A stretch of 14,171 nt of DNA, from positions 1-14,171 of the forward strand of contig CAJUGZ010000089.1 of assembly GCA_910585855.1 (NCBI GenBank). Direction: 5' to 3'. Made by a program: the position numbers and the translations under genes. A model generated the notes under the pieces. It saw only the letters and a list, made by a program, of their open reading frames with translations. It was not told where the DNA came from and ran no database searches. The DNA comes from an uncultured Lachnospiraceae bacterium (GTDB lineage Bacteria; Bacillota_A; Clostridia; Lachnospirales; Lachnospiraceae). Shown here piece after piece: positions 1 to 6,906 of the stretch (its first letter is position 1; each line of letters opens with the position of its first letter).

Positions 1-35
1 ATCCTGCTTCTATGCAGGGTGTGAAAAAAAAGGGG

Positions 36-150
36 CGTGTTTAGCCCGGATGATAAGAAAGAGGCTGTCTTACGGCTGATAATATCCTTCCTTATACCTG
101 TTTCGTTTCGGCTGAAATGAGGGCGAATTGCGCCCCGGTCTGTCTGGTTG
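36..150 (+). repeat. 115-bp dispersed repeat, left copy (inverted partner at 14057-14171)
   Basis: This stretch begins CGTGTTTAGCCCGG and ends GTCTGGTTG. The reverse complement of 14057-14171 has the same beginning, the same end and the same 115-base length, with scattered substitutions between. The shared blocks include GGCTGATAA and GAGGGCGAATTGCGCCCCGG; the latter contains a 5-bp hairpin (GGGCG/CGCCC around AATTG). I see no credible open frame in it. Bases 1-35 upstream hold only a small hairpin (CCTGC/GCAGG at 3-18) and an A-run. The divergence between copies suggests an old dispersed intergenic repeat rather than a recent insertion. Function unknown. Confidence 0.75.
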
Positions 151-189
151 AAGAAAGGAAAAGGCAGAAGTCTTAGAACTTCTTGCTTT

Positions 190-298
190 TTGGAAACTGG
201 AACAGCAGGATGCCCACCGTTTTCGAATCTGGCGTCCTCTCCGAGAAAAATCCCCTTCTGTTACAGAAAATTCTATAAAGAAATTAAACTTATAGGTT
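190..298 (-). repeat. Degenerate fragment of the palindromic intergenic repeat (copy F)
   Basis: The stretch around TTTTCGAATCTGGCGTCCT resembles the outer end of the 141-bp palindromic element at 6689-6829 (AATTTTGGCGTCCT). It also aligns over about 100 bases with 2694-2786: both contain TTGGAAAC, GCAG, TGGCGTCCT, CTTCTGTTA, GAAAA and a final ACTT-T-GGTT. No matching left arm is present, so it is a one-ended remnant. Apart from this and the promoter at 375-403, I see nothing else in the gap before the first regulator. Confidence 0.5.
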
Positions 299-374
299 AA
301 GCAAAACCCTTTAGAAGTGGGGGACTTTCTGCCCTTTATTTATGCAATACGTTCAAAAAATTAGGAAATAAGGA

Positions 375-403
375 TTGTAAATTCAGCAATTTTGTTGTAT
401 AAT
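375..403 (+). promoter_or_regulatory. Sigma-A-type promoter of the first regulator
   Basis: TTGTAA at 375-380 and a perfect TATAAT at 398-403 are separated by 17 bases. Transcription would begin near 410, only a few bases before the ATG at 417. That argues for translation from the later ATG at 462. Confidence 0.65.
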
Positions 404-461
404 TAGAAAAACAGAAATGAACTATAGAGTAACAAGCTGTAAATTAATGGAGAACATCGAT

Positions 462-1967
462 ATGCTTTTTCTGAAATGGAATAAATTCTATAATAGCAAT
501 CCGATTGTGCATTTCTGGATTTCTTATGCAACTGTACTATTAATTCCTATTGCAATTATCACTTTAGGATTAATTGGAGAATTTTATGTGGTGAATGAAG
601 ATATCAATGCCTCTAACTTAAGCAAAATGGAACATAGTGTTCAAATGATTGACGGTGAGTTGGATTTGGTAGAAGCAGCGGCTCTTCGGCTGTCTGTTAA
701 TTCATTTGTAAAGGATTCTGCATCAAAAGAAAGTATTAATAATGAAAATATATTACAATTTAAAAATAGTATTAAACAGATATCTAATGTAATATATCAG
801 CAAAGCACAAGGATTAAGAATGAAAAATACATTTATTTTAATAAACTAAATTATATTATATTCGAAGAATCACTTTATCAGGAATCGTTATTTTTTTGGT
901 ATTTGGATAGTTGGGGAATTTCTCCCGAAGAGTGGAAGGAAACGATTGTCTGTAAGGATTTAGGTATGGCAAAGTATCACAATACCTATAATGACTATCT
1001 GTATTATTCTGTACCAATTAATATTCGAAATGGAAAAAATGACGGAATGGTAGTCTATATGTTAGATATCAATCAAATGATGGATTTCTTTTCTTTTGTA
1101 AGTGAATATGGGGAGTATGCGTTTTATTTATTGGATAATGAGAATACGGTTCTTTTTTCCAGAGATACTGATCCAAATCGAGTGCTTAAATTAGAAGAAA
1201 CACAGATAACAGATATTTTTCAAAATACCGATCCTAGAAATCTTTTATATACTAAGTCGCCAAAGCGTGGCTGGACATACTGTGTTATTCTGCCGGAACA
1301 TGCGGTTGCCCATAGAGTATATGTATTGCGCTGGCTGGCTTTTACCGTTGGAACGATAGCAATTTTAATTGGATTTATTGTTACGGTTTATCTTGCATTT
1401 AAAGAGGGAAAACCGATGAATTATATATTTGCATTGCTAGGAGAAGAGCATAGTACAATGAAGAATTCCATACGGCTTGGGGAAATTGTGACGGGCATTT
1501 TAAATTCTAATAAAGAATTATTAGAGGAACAAGAGCAGAGTAAACCTTTGTTAAAGAAAGCATTCTTTCATGATTTAATTACATTGGATGTGGCAAATAC
1601 AAAAGAGCTGACCTATCTGGCAGAAAATGCAGATATCAATTTGGAAACGGATCGTTTTCGTATGGTTTCTGTACGCTTGTTTGAGAATAATGATTTTTAT
1701 GATGTAGACGAACAGACATTAGAGGATGTAAAGGTAATTATACTTGGTATGCAGAAATATATGGAAGAAAACTGCAAGGGAAATATTTGGTTTTATCAAA
1801 GAAACTATCTTTCTTTATTAATTGTGATGGAAGAGGCATACGGGGGGGGTAGTTTTAGAGCAGATAGAGCAGACTTATCAGTGGCTGCGCATAACATTCT
1901 CTACAGAATCCGATTGGGGAATCAGCAGACCCTGCGAAAATATTATGAATATCTGGAAATACTGTGA
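462..1967 (+). CDS. Transmembrane AraC-family regulator, 5' part (frame broken at a G8 run)
   Basis: This is the sensor part of a membrane-anchored AraC-type transcription regulator. The ATG at 462 is preferred over 417 or 447: GGAGA lies 8 bases upstream, and from this Met the distance to the shared IVHFW motif (19 residues) equals that in the paralogue at 6907. One membrane helix is at about residues 17-43. A large, probably extracytoplasmic, Cache-like domain follows to about 288, then a second helix at about 289-311 and a cytoplasmic middle domain. At residue 461 the frame meets eight G (1842-1849), and the product ends in about 40 unrelated residues at 1967, with no DNA-binding domain. 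Removing one G gives VVLEQIEQTYQWL, which aligns without gaps to the intact paralogue and joins the frame that ends at 2691. The 8-G form should therefore give a sensor-only protein. An assembly error is the main alternative. Confidence 0.85.
   Translation: MLFLKWNKFYNSNPIVHFWISYATVLLIPIAIITLGLIGEFYVVNEDINASNLSKMEHSVQMIDGELDLVEAAALRLSVNSFVKDSASKESINNENILQFKNSIKQISNVIYQQSTRIKNEKYIYFNKLNYIIFEESLYQESLFFWYLDSWGISPEEWKETIVCKDLGMAKYHNTYNDYLYYSVPINIRNGKNDGMVVYMLDINQMMDFFSFVSEYGEYAFYLLDNENTVLFSRDTDPNRVLKLEETQITDIFQNTDPRNLLYTKSPKRGWTYCVILPEHAVAHRVYVLRWLAFTVGTIAILIGFIVTVYLAFKEGKPMNYIFALLGEEHSTMKNSIRLGEIVTGILNSNKELLEEQEQSKPLLKKAFFHDLITLDVANTKELTYLAENADINLETDRFRMVSVRLFENNDFYDVDEQTLEDVKVIILGMQKYMEENCKGNIWFYQRNYLSLLIVMEEAYGGGSFRADRADLSVAAHNILYRIRLGNQQTLRKYYEYLEIL
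1842..1849 (+). repeat. Poly-G tract (G8), possible phase-variation switch
   Basis: Eight consecutive G inside the regulator reading frame (TAC-G8-TAGT). Seven G would keep the frame open to 2691; eight terminates it at 1967. The paralogue has no G-run at the corresponding place (near 8278-8300). Homopolymers of this length are known to slip during replication, so a population mixture is plausible but cannot be shown from one sequence. Confidence 0.8.
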
Positions 1968-2691
1968 GGAAGCAGAAACAGCAAGAGAACACTGTGAACC
2001 AGAACAGCATATTGCAGAGTATCAGATAGGATTTGAGGATAAATATACGTTTTATTTTCCAGATGTTGCTCAGGAAAAGTTAGAAAACGGAATTTATTCC
2101 GGTGATAATGAAATCGTAGGCAATATATTGAAAATCTTAGAAGAAGAAAATTTTAAAAACCGCAGATTGAGCCGTAATAGTGTAATTAAATTAAATACAG
2201 GAGTAACAAATTTTTTAATGACTTTTGAGGCACAGGAAGCAAATATTTCTGATTCTATTATGAAGTTAAACCAGTTGATTTTAGAGCCAAAGAAGTTTTC
2301 TGGTTATTTATATTTTACAGTATTAAAAGAGATCTGCAATGATCTTTGCAATAAAGTAAGAAAAGAGAAAGGTATTCAGCGAAATAAATTAATTGAAGAT
2401 ATTCAAAATTATATTAAGGAAAATTATCAAAATGCAAATCTTGGATTAGCAACTATCAGTATTAAATTTGGTATTTCAGAAGGCTATGTATCCACTCTTT
2501 TTAAAGAACAGACAGAGATTAATTTTGCCGAATATGTAGAGTCGATTCGTTTGAAAAAAGCACGTACACTTTTAAAAGAAAGTAATCATACGATTGAAGA
2601 GATTGCGGCTATGGTGGGTTATAATAGTGTACATTCTTTTCGAAGAGCATTTAAGCGGGTACATGGAATGAGCCCAAGAGATTATCGGTAA
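1945..2691 (+). CDS. Transmembrane AraC-family regulator, 3' part with DNA-binding domain
   Basis: This is the continuation of the regulator begun at 462, in the other frame. The frame is open from the G-run; the ATG at 1945 has no ribosome binding site upstream, so independent translation is doubtful. The first about 150 residues complete the middle domain and begin WKYCEEAETAR, shared with the paralogue. The last about 100 residues form an AraC-type double helix-turn-helix: the first has ISEGYVSTLFK, and the second has IAAMVGYNSVHSFRRAFKRV followed by the family signature GMSPRDYR. With one G removed, the joined protein would be about 742 residues, against 741 for the intact paralogue. Expected to control the adjacent sugar transporter, inferred from context. 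Confidence 0.82.
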   Translation: MNIWKYCEEAETAREHCEPEQHIAEYQIGFEDKYTFYFPDVAQEKLENGIYSGDNEIVGNILKILEEENFKNRRLSRNSVIKLNTGVTNFLMTFEAQEANISDSIMKLNQLILEPKKFSGYLYFTVLKEICNDLCNKVRKEKGIQRNKLIEDIQNYIKENYQNANLGLATISIKFGISEGYVSTLFKEQTEINFAEYVESIRLKKARTLLKESNHTIEEIAAMVGYNSVHSFRRAFKRVHGMSPRDYR

Positions 2692-2693
2692 AT

Positions 2694-2786
2694 TTGGAAA
2701 CCCGGTGCAGATCTTCCTTCAGATTTTGGCGTCCTTTCTGGAAAAGATCATCTTCTGTTATGGAAAAAGGAATTAGACTTGTGGGT
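2694..2786 (-). repeat. Degenerate fragment of the palindromic intergenic repeat (copy E)
   Basis: GCAGATCTTCCTTC followed by AGATTTTGGCGTCC matches the outer arm of the 6689-6829 element (GCAGACCTTCCTTCGAATTTTGGCGTCC) with few changes. The following bases align to copy F at 190-298. The opposite arm is missing. It starts directly behind the regulator stop codon and separates that gene from the dyad at 2850. Confidence 0.6.
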
Positions 2787-2849
2787 TTTTAGGCAGGAGA
2801 GGGTATTATTTAATATAGATCATTTCATATAAAAGAGTACATTTTATTT

Positions 2850-2898
2850 AAAATGGAACGATTTTTTGACAGAATAAGTTAAAAAATTGTTCCATTTT
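2850..2898. promoter_or_regulatory. 49-bp dyad upstream of the transporter operon, candidate operator
   Basis: Two 21-base arms (2850-2870 and 2878-2898) are complementary except for two positions that become G-U pairs in RNA, around a 7-base centre. Key half-sites are GGAAC at 2855-2859 and GTTCC at 2889-2893, with 29 bases between them and inner ATTTTTT/AAAAAAT blocks. The same half-sites with the same 29-base gap occur at 9148-9186. Each dyad lies downstream of a regulator and about 180 bases before the next transporter start codon. It may be an operator for the AraC-type regulators, or an AT-rich bidirectional terminator. I prefer the operator reading, weakly. Confidence 0.6.
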
Positions 2899-2939
2899 GA
2901 ATTTTATTTGGTAAATATGCTGTGAAAGAGGATTTTTTT

Positions 2940-2975
2940 AAGGTACAATTTTGTAAACTTAGTAAGGTGTACCTT
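2940..2975. repeat. AAGGTACA/TGTACCTT inverted repeat in the permease leader
   Basis: AAGGTACA (2940-2947) is exactly complementary to TGTACCTT (2968-2975), 20 bases apart. The right part is also a small palindrome of its own, AAGGT-GT-ACCTT at 2964-2975. A TACAAT at 2944-2949 could serve as a -10 box but has no good -35. It could be a regulator site or an RNA hairpin in the roughly 170-base leader before the permease gene. Confidence 0.35.
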
Positions 2976-3070
2976 GTTTGGATTTTGTAGGAATGGTAAT
3001 CTGGAAAAGGAATCAGTATGAAGACTTGTGTACTGATATTTGCAAAGAAAAGAAAGAGGAGGTTATTGTA

Positions 3071-4030
3071 ATGAGCAGCGGAAACAAAAAGGCAACTTCG
3101 CCGGATAATAAGATGATCCTTAGCAATAAGGATAAACCTTTATCTGTACGGCTGTATAAGTATCGCTGGATGTATTTGATGTATCTGCCAGTATTTATTG
3201 TATTACTGATATTCGAATATATCCCAATGGCTGGTATTGTAATTGCTTTCTGCAACTACACACCATTTACCCCAAAGCCGGAATTTATCGGACTGAAGAA
3301 TTTTCAAGTACTGTTTGGGAGTGAGCTGTTTTGGCGATCTTTTAAAAACACACTAATTATCAGCTCAGTAAATATCGTGCTGAGTTTGACCACTTGTGTT
3401 GGTCTGGCATTGCTGATTGATGAAATCAAAACGGTATGGTTTCGTAAAGTGGTACAGTCTATTATCTACATCCCTCATTTTATTTCATGGGTTGTAGTTG
3501 CTTCCATTTTTACTATGATTTTATCCCCGACCAGCGGCTTAATTAATGGATTTATTGAAAAGCTGGGGGGTCAGCCGATTTATTTTTTGGCAGATGAAAA
3601 ATGGTGGCGTCCAATGTTGTGGATTATTGAGCGATGGAAAGGAATTGGATGGGGAACGATTGTCTATATGGCAGCACTGACCGGCGTGGATCAGGAGATG
3701 CATGAGGCGGCAACGATTGACGGTGCGAATCGCTGGCAGAGAGTACTACATATTACAATTCCAGCCATTAGTCCTACTATTTTGGTTGTATTTATTATGG
3801 ACTTGGCAAAGGTATTAAATATCTTTGAACCGGTTTGGGTACTGCAGAATGCGGCTGTATTAAGTGTATCAGATGTTATCGGAACATATGTTTATCGAAT
3901 TGGTATTACCAATGCACAGTATGGTATGTCAACGGCGGCTGGTTTGTTCCGATCGGTAATTTCTGTTGTTTTAGTAACACTTGCAAATCGAGCAAGCAGA
4001 AAAATACGTGGGGAGGGAATTTTGTCATGA
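3071..4030 (+). CDS. Sugar ABC transporter permease, LplB-like (CUT1 family)
   Basis: This is an inner-membrane permease subunit of a carbohydrate importer, 319 residues, normal for the family. The start is ATG 3071, with AGGAGG 8 bases upstream; an in-frame ATG at 2978 lacks a ribosome binding site and lies in the leader. A basic cytoplasmic N-terminus of about 30 residues precedes the first membrane helix (YLPVFIVLLIFEYIP). The permease domain has about six helices, and the coupling loop that contacts the ATPase is visible at 212-236 (EAATIDGANRW through IPAISP). The stop overlaps the next gene by ATGA, so the two are translationally coupled and should form a heterodimer. No ATP-binding subunit is encoded nearby; CUT1 systems commonly use a shared MsmK-type ATPase encoded elsewhere. 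Substrate unknown; an oligosaccharide is likely from the GH43 neighbour. Confidence 0.93.
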   Translation: MSSGNKKATSPDNKMILSNKDKPLSVRLYKYRWMYLMYLPVFIVLLIFEYIPMAGIVIAFCNYTPFTPKPEFIGLKNFQVLFGSELFWRSFKNTLIISSVNIVLSLTTCVGLALLIDEIKTVWFRKVVQSIIYIPHFISWVVVASIFTMILSPTSGLINGFIEKLGGQPIYFLADEKWWRPMLWIIERWKGIGWGTIVYMAALTGVDQEMHEAATIDGANRWQRVLHITIPAISPTILVVFIMDLAKVLNIFEPVWVLQNAAVLSVSDVIGTYVYRIGITNAQYGMSTAAGLFRSVISVVLVTLANRASRKIRGEGILS

Positions 4031-4887
4031 GTGATAAATTTTCATTTAAAAAAGGTCATCGAGGCAGAGCAATCTTCCTTATATGCAATTATACTTTTTT
4101 AGTAGTATTGATGATTTGTATGATTATTCCCCTGATTAAGGTAATGGTTGACTCAGTAGACCCAACTACCTATGGGATTCGGCTTTTTCCAAAGAAAGTA
4201 GATTTTTCTGCTTATACGCATATTTTAAGCAGATCTTCTCTGTATCGCCCTTTGTGGATTTCGGTCTACTCTACGATTGTTGCAACGGTAGTTGGGCTTT
4301 TGCTTACTACATTGGCAGGCTATGTAATTATTCAAAAAGAGATGCCGGGACATAAACTGATTGTTAATTCGATTATGCTGACGATGTTATTTTCCGGTGG
4401 TATGATTCCAACTTATTTGACCATTAAAGCATTGGGATTAATGAATAATGTAATGACTTGTATTTTGCCGGTATGTCTAAGTTCTTATAATATTATTTTG
4501 ATGAAGAGCTTTTTTGAAGGAATCCCCGGTACATTATATGAGGCAGCAGAATTAGACGGTGCTACTCCAATGGGGATCTTTGCAAGAATTGTATTACCAT
4601 TATCAAAACCGGCATTGGCATCGATTGGTTTATTTATTGCAGTCGGCATGTGGAATAACTATATGAACTTTGTACTTTATATTACAGATGCCAATAAAAA
4701 GAATTTCCAAGTAAAGGTACGTGAATTGATTTTAAATGATGGATTATCTGGAAGCAGTATTGATATTTCAGAGGATATGTTAAAAAATGCAATGGTTGTA
4801 ATTGTTGTAATGCCATTTTTGGTTATTTATCCGTTTCTGCAGAAATACTTTGTAAAAGGAGTTACGATTGGTGCAGTAAAAGGATAA
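4027..4887 (+). CDS. Sugar ABC transporter permease, YtcP-like (CUT1 family)
   Basis: This is the second permease subunit of the importer, 286 residues. The ATG at 4027 overlaps the preceding stop (ATGA), with GGGAGG just upstream; a longer in-frame reading back to 3835 only overlaps the first permease. The first helix is at about residues 15-37 (FLVVLMICMIIPLI). The coupling loop starts at E172 (EAAELDGATPMG) and continues to VLPLSKPALA. The C-terminus ends FVKGVTIGAVKG, a tail typical of this permease class. Only 39 bases without a terminator separate it from the solute-binding gene, so all three form one operon. Confidence 0.94.
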   Translation: MSDKFSFKKGHRGRAIFLICNYTFLVVLMICMIIPLIKVMVDSVDPTTYGIRLFPKKVDFSAYTHILSRSSLYRPLWISVYSTIVATVVGLLLTTLAGYVIIQKEMPGHKLIVNSIMLTMLFSGGMIPTYLTIKALGLMNNVMTCILPVCLSSYNIILMKSFFEGIPGTLYEAAELDGATPMGIFARIVLPLSKPALASIGLFIAVGMWNNYMNFVLYITDANKKNFQVKVRELILNDGLSGSSIDISEDMLKNAMVVIVVMPFLVIYPFLQKYFVKGVTIGAVKG

Positions 4888-4926
4888 TTACATAAAATAT
4901 TATCATATATAAGGAGGAATATTGTT

Positions 4927-6456
4927 ATGAGAAGGAAAGGTGTAGTGGGTATAGCATTGGCGGTCGCATTGGCAGCAAGTTTGTGTGCATGTGGAAATGG
5001 AAATAATGCAGGAACAACAACAGCGCCGACAACTGGGGGAACGACAGCAGCTCCTACGACTGCAGCTCCGTCAGGAAATGGAGAAACGAAAGCACCAGAA
5101 ACCACAACTGCAAAGACAGTGGATAAACCGGCATCTATTAGCTGGTGGACACATGACGGTTTGAATGAAGAAGATTATGTAAAAGAGTGGGATGCCAAGT
5201 TCGGAGAAATTTCAGGAGTAACGATGGAACATACACAGGTATCTAACAATGAGTATCATGAACTCTTGGAAGTGGCATTTGCATCTGGTACAGAGCCGAA
5301 TATCTTTGACTTATCCTGTGATCAGAAAGTGGCTTATTATGCAAGTCAGGGAGCGATTGCAGATTTAACCGATTTAATTAAAGAATCTGGTATTTATGAC
5401 AGAGTCGATCCGGCTGTATGGGAAGCGATTGCGATTGATGGACGAATTTATGGAATTCCAAGAGAAAATTCCGGTGGTGTAGTAAACTATGCAAGACAGG
5501 ACTGGTTAGATCAGTTAGGTATGGAAGCACCGAAGAACTATGATGAATATTTAAATATGCTTCGTGCATTTCGTGACAATGTAGATCAGTGTAAGATTCC
5601 ACTTACTGTTCCGGGGCTGCATTTGGCTATGAATCTGCCAGAGTTTTATTGGGAAGCAGAAGCAGATATTACATATAAGGATGGTCAGTGGGTAGATGGT
5701 ATGTTAGAAGAGAGTTTCTCAGGTGCGATGCAGCGTTTACAGGATGCATATGCAGAAGAATTGATTGATACAGAAGCTGTTACTAATACAACAAGTGCCT
5801 GCCGTGATAAGTGGTATTCCGGTGAAGTAGGTGTATTCTCTTATTGGGCTGGCAAATGGGGCAATACATTGGAAACTCGTATACAGGAAAATTTCCCGGA
5901 TGCAAAATTAGCAACATTGGATGCGATTGAAGAATCCTATTATAGACATAGCGGATTTAATATTCTCTGTATTGATGGAAGACTTCCAAAAGAAGAAGTA
6001 GAAAAGGTATTCTATGCATTTTTTGGTACAATCTTTGACGGAGAAAAGGGACAGGAACTGATGTATTGCGGCGTAGAAGGCTTGCATTTTGAGTATGATG
6101 CTAATGGAGATATGCAGTATCTGAATATGAAGTCCAATGCAGAGTCTGTATTCCAGTCTGTATGGGGAAGTCCTTGGAGTGCAGTGGTATCATTTAATGA
6201 TGAAACACATCTGCCAAAACCATCCGATAAAGCGATTGAAACCGAAGCTGTTTTGGCAAGGACAGGAAGATATAAGGCAACGACTCCTTCCTCTGGTACA
6301 TTAAATACAATTACTTCTGATTTGACTGCTATTCGTCAGGAAACAATAGCTAAAATTGTTATGGGTAGTATGACAGTAGAAGAAGGTATGGAAGGATATG
6401 CAAGACAAGCAAAAGCACTTGGTATTGAGCAAGTTTTGGCAGAGATGAATCAGTAG
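4927..6456 (+). CDS. Extracellular sugar-binding lipoprotein 1 (CUT1 solute-binding protein)
   Basis: This is the substrate-capturing lipoprotein of the ABC importer, 509 residues. AAGGAGG lies 9 bases before the ATG. The signal peptide starts MRRKGVVG and ends in lipobox L19-C20-A21-C22, so C22 is the predicted lipid-anchored residue. A Thr/Ala/Pro-rich linker (about 25-65) tethers the family-1 solute-binding fold, which begins ISWWTHDGLN. It is clearly paralogous to the lipoprotein at 9373-10884: long blocks such as VAFASGTEPN, CDQKVAYYASQG and NTTSACRDKWYSGEVG are identical. The pair differs in stretches that could line the ligand cleft, for example RENSGGVVNY here against KGEASGIETY there, and GFNILCIDG against SFTLWCIDG. 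It is the last gene of the permease operon; the palindromic repeat A starts 11 bases after its stop. Confidence 0.93.
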   Translation: MRRKGVVGIALAVALAASLCACGNGNNAGTTTAPTTGGTTAAPTTAAPSGNGETKAPETTTAKTVDKPASISWWTHDGLNEEDYVKEWDAKFGEISGVTMEHTQVSNNEYHELLEVAFASGTEPNIFDLSCDQKVAYYASQGAIADLTDLIKESGIYDRVDPAVWEAIAIDGRIYGIPRENSGGVVNYARQDWLDQLGMEAPKNYDEYLNMLRAFRDNVDQCKIPLTVPGLHLAMNLPEFYWEAEADITYKDGQWVDGMLEESFSGAMQRLQDAYAEELIDTEAVTNTTSACRDKWYSGEVGVFSYWAGKWGNTLETRIQENFPDAKLATLDAIEESYYRHSGFNILCIDGRLPKEEVEKVFYAFFGTIFDGEKGQELMYCGVEGLHFEYDANGDMQYLNMKSNAESVFQSVWGSPWSAVVSFNDETHLPKPSDKAIETEAVLARTGRYKATTPSSGTLNTITSDLTAIRQETIAKIVMGSMTVEEGMEGYARQAKALGIEQVLAEMNQ

Positions 6457-6466
6457 AGGGGAGGAC

Positions 6467-6607
6467 GCCAAAAGTCGAAGGGAGTGTTATTCCGGGTCCG
6501 CTTGCGCTTAGCATTTTCTCGTAGCGGGCATGTAAGACGCTAAAATACAGCGTCTAAGTGCCGACGGAAAATGATGACCCTGCATAACACTCCCTTCGGC
6601 TTTCGGC
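6467..6607 (+). repeat. Palindromic intergenic element, copy A (141 bp)
   Basis: The outer arms 6467-6490 and 6584-6607 pair at 22 of 24 positions, and the other two can form G-U pairs in one strand's RNA. Inside lie GGGTC/GACCC, a conserved block TCCGCTTGCGCTTAGCATTT, a second block CCGACGGAAAATGATGACCC, and a terminal 7-bp hairpin (AGACGCT 6535-6541 with AGCGTCT 6549-6555, 7-base loop). The whole can fold as one long imperfect hairpin. A GGGAGGACG-like lead precedes the arm, as in the other copies. No gene is seen inside it. It may also end transcription of the upstream operon. Confidence 0.85.
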
Positions 6608-6688
6608 TGTGTACTCCAGACGAAAAAAATAGTAAAGTGTTTGCTGTAGCATTACTTAAGAAACAGATATTTCTGGTGGAAGTGCGTA

Positions 6689-6829
6689 GCCAAAATTCGA
6701 AGGAAGGTCTGCGCAGGGTCATCATTTCCCGTCGGCACTTAGGCACGGTTTTTTCGTGCCTTATGTGTCCGCTACGAGGAAATGCTAAGCGCAAGCGGGC
6801 TCGGAGCAGACCTTCCTTCGAATTTTGGC
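6689..6829 (-). repeat. Palindromic intergenic element, copy B (141 bp, inverted relative to A)
   Basis: Same length and internal order as copy A but on the opposite strand. The outer arms 6689-6712 and 6806-6829 are a perfect 24-bp inverted repeat. The terminal hairpin is AGGCACG (6741-6747) with CGTGCCT (6755-6761), again with a 7-base loop. The arm sequence differs from copy A while remaining fully self-complementary. The 81 bases between A and B (6608-6688) show no gene or recognisable motif. Confidence 0.86.
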
Positions 6830-6872
6830 GTCCTTCCCAAGAAAACGAAAACCTCTGTATCGTACCGCAGAG

Positions 6873-6878
6873 TATAAT
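6873..6878 (+). promoter_or_regulatory. Candidate -10 box of the second regulator
   Basis: A perfect TATAAT sits inside the small palindrome AGTATAATACT, 29 bases before the start codon. No recognisable -35 hexamer occurs at 16-18 bases upstream, so the promoter would be weak or activator-dependent. Confidence 0.35.
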
Positions 6879-6906
6879 ACTACGGAAAATGGAACAGGAG
6901 GAGCAG

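Noticed and set aside
1..35. Terminator at the left edge (CCTGC/GCAGG hairpin)
   Set aside because: The hairpin is followed by A, not T, on the plus strand, and on the minus strand the T-run precedes the stem, so it does not fit an intrinsic terminator in either direction.
2978..3070. Longer start for the first permease at 2978
   Set aside because: No ribosome binding site lies before it, and the added residues are rich in Cys/Glu and unlike permease N-termini. AGGAGG sits 8 bases before 3071.
6467..6829. Insertion sequence with transposase
   Set aside because: The palindromes have inverted ends but encode no transposase, and no clear target-site duplication is visible. A non-autonomous mobile origin stays possible but unproven.
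6571..6906. In-frame N-terminal extension of the second regulator from 6571
   Set aside because: It reads through palindromic repeat B and has no ribosome binding site. AGGAGG precedes the ATG at 6907, and the paralogue has the same N-terminal length from its own supported start.
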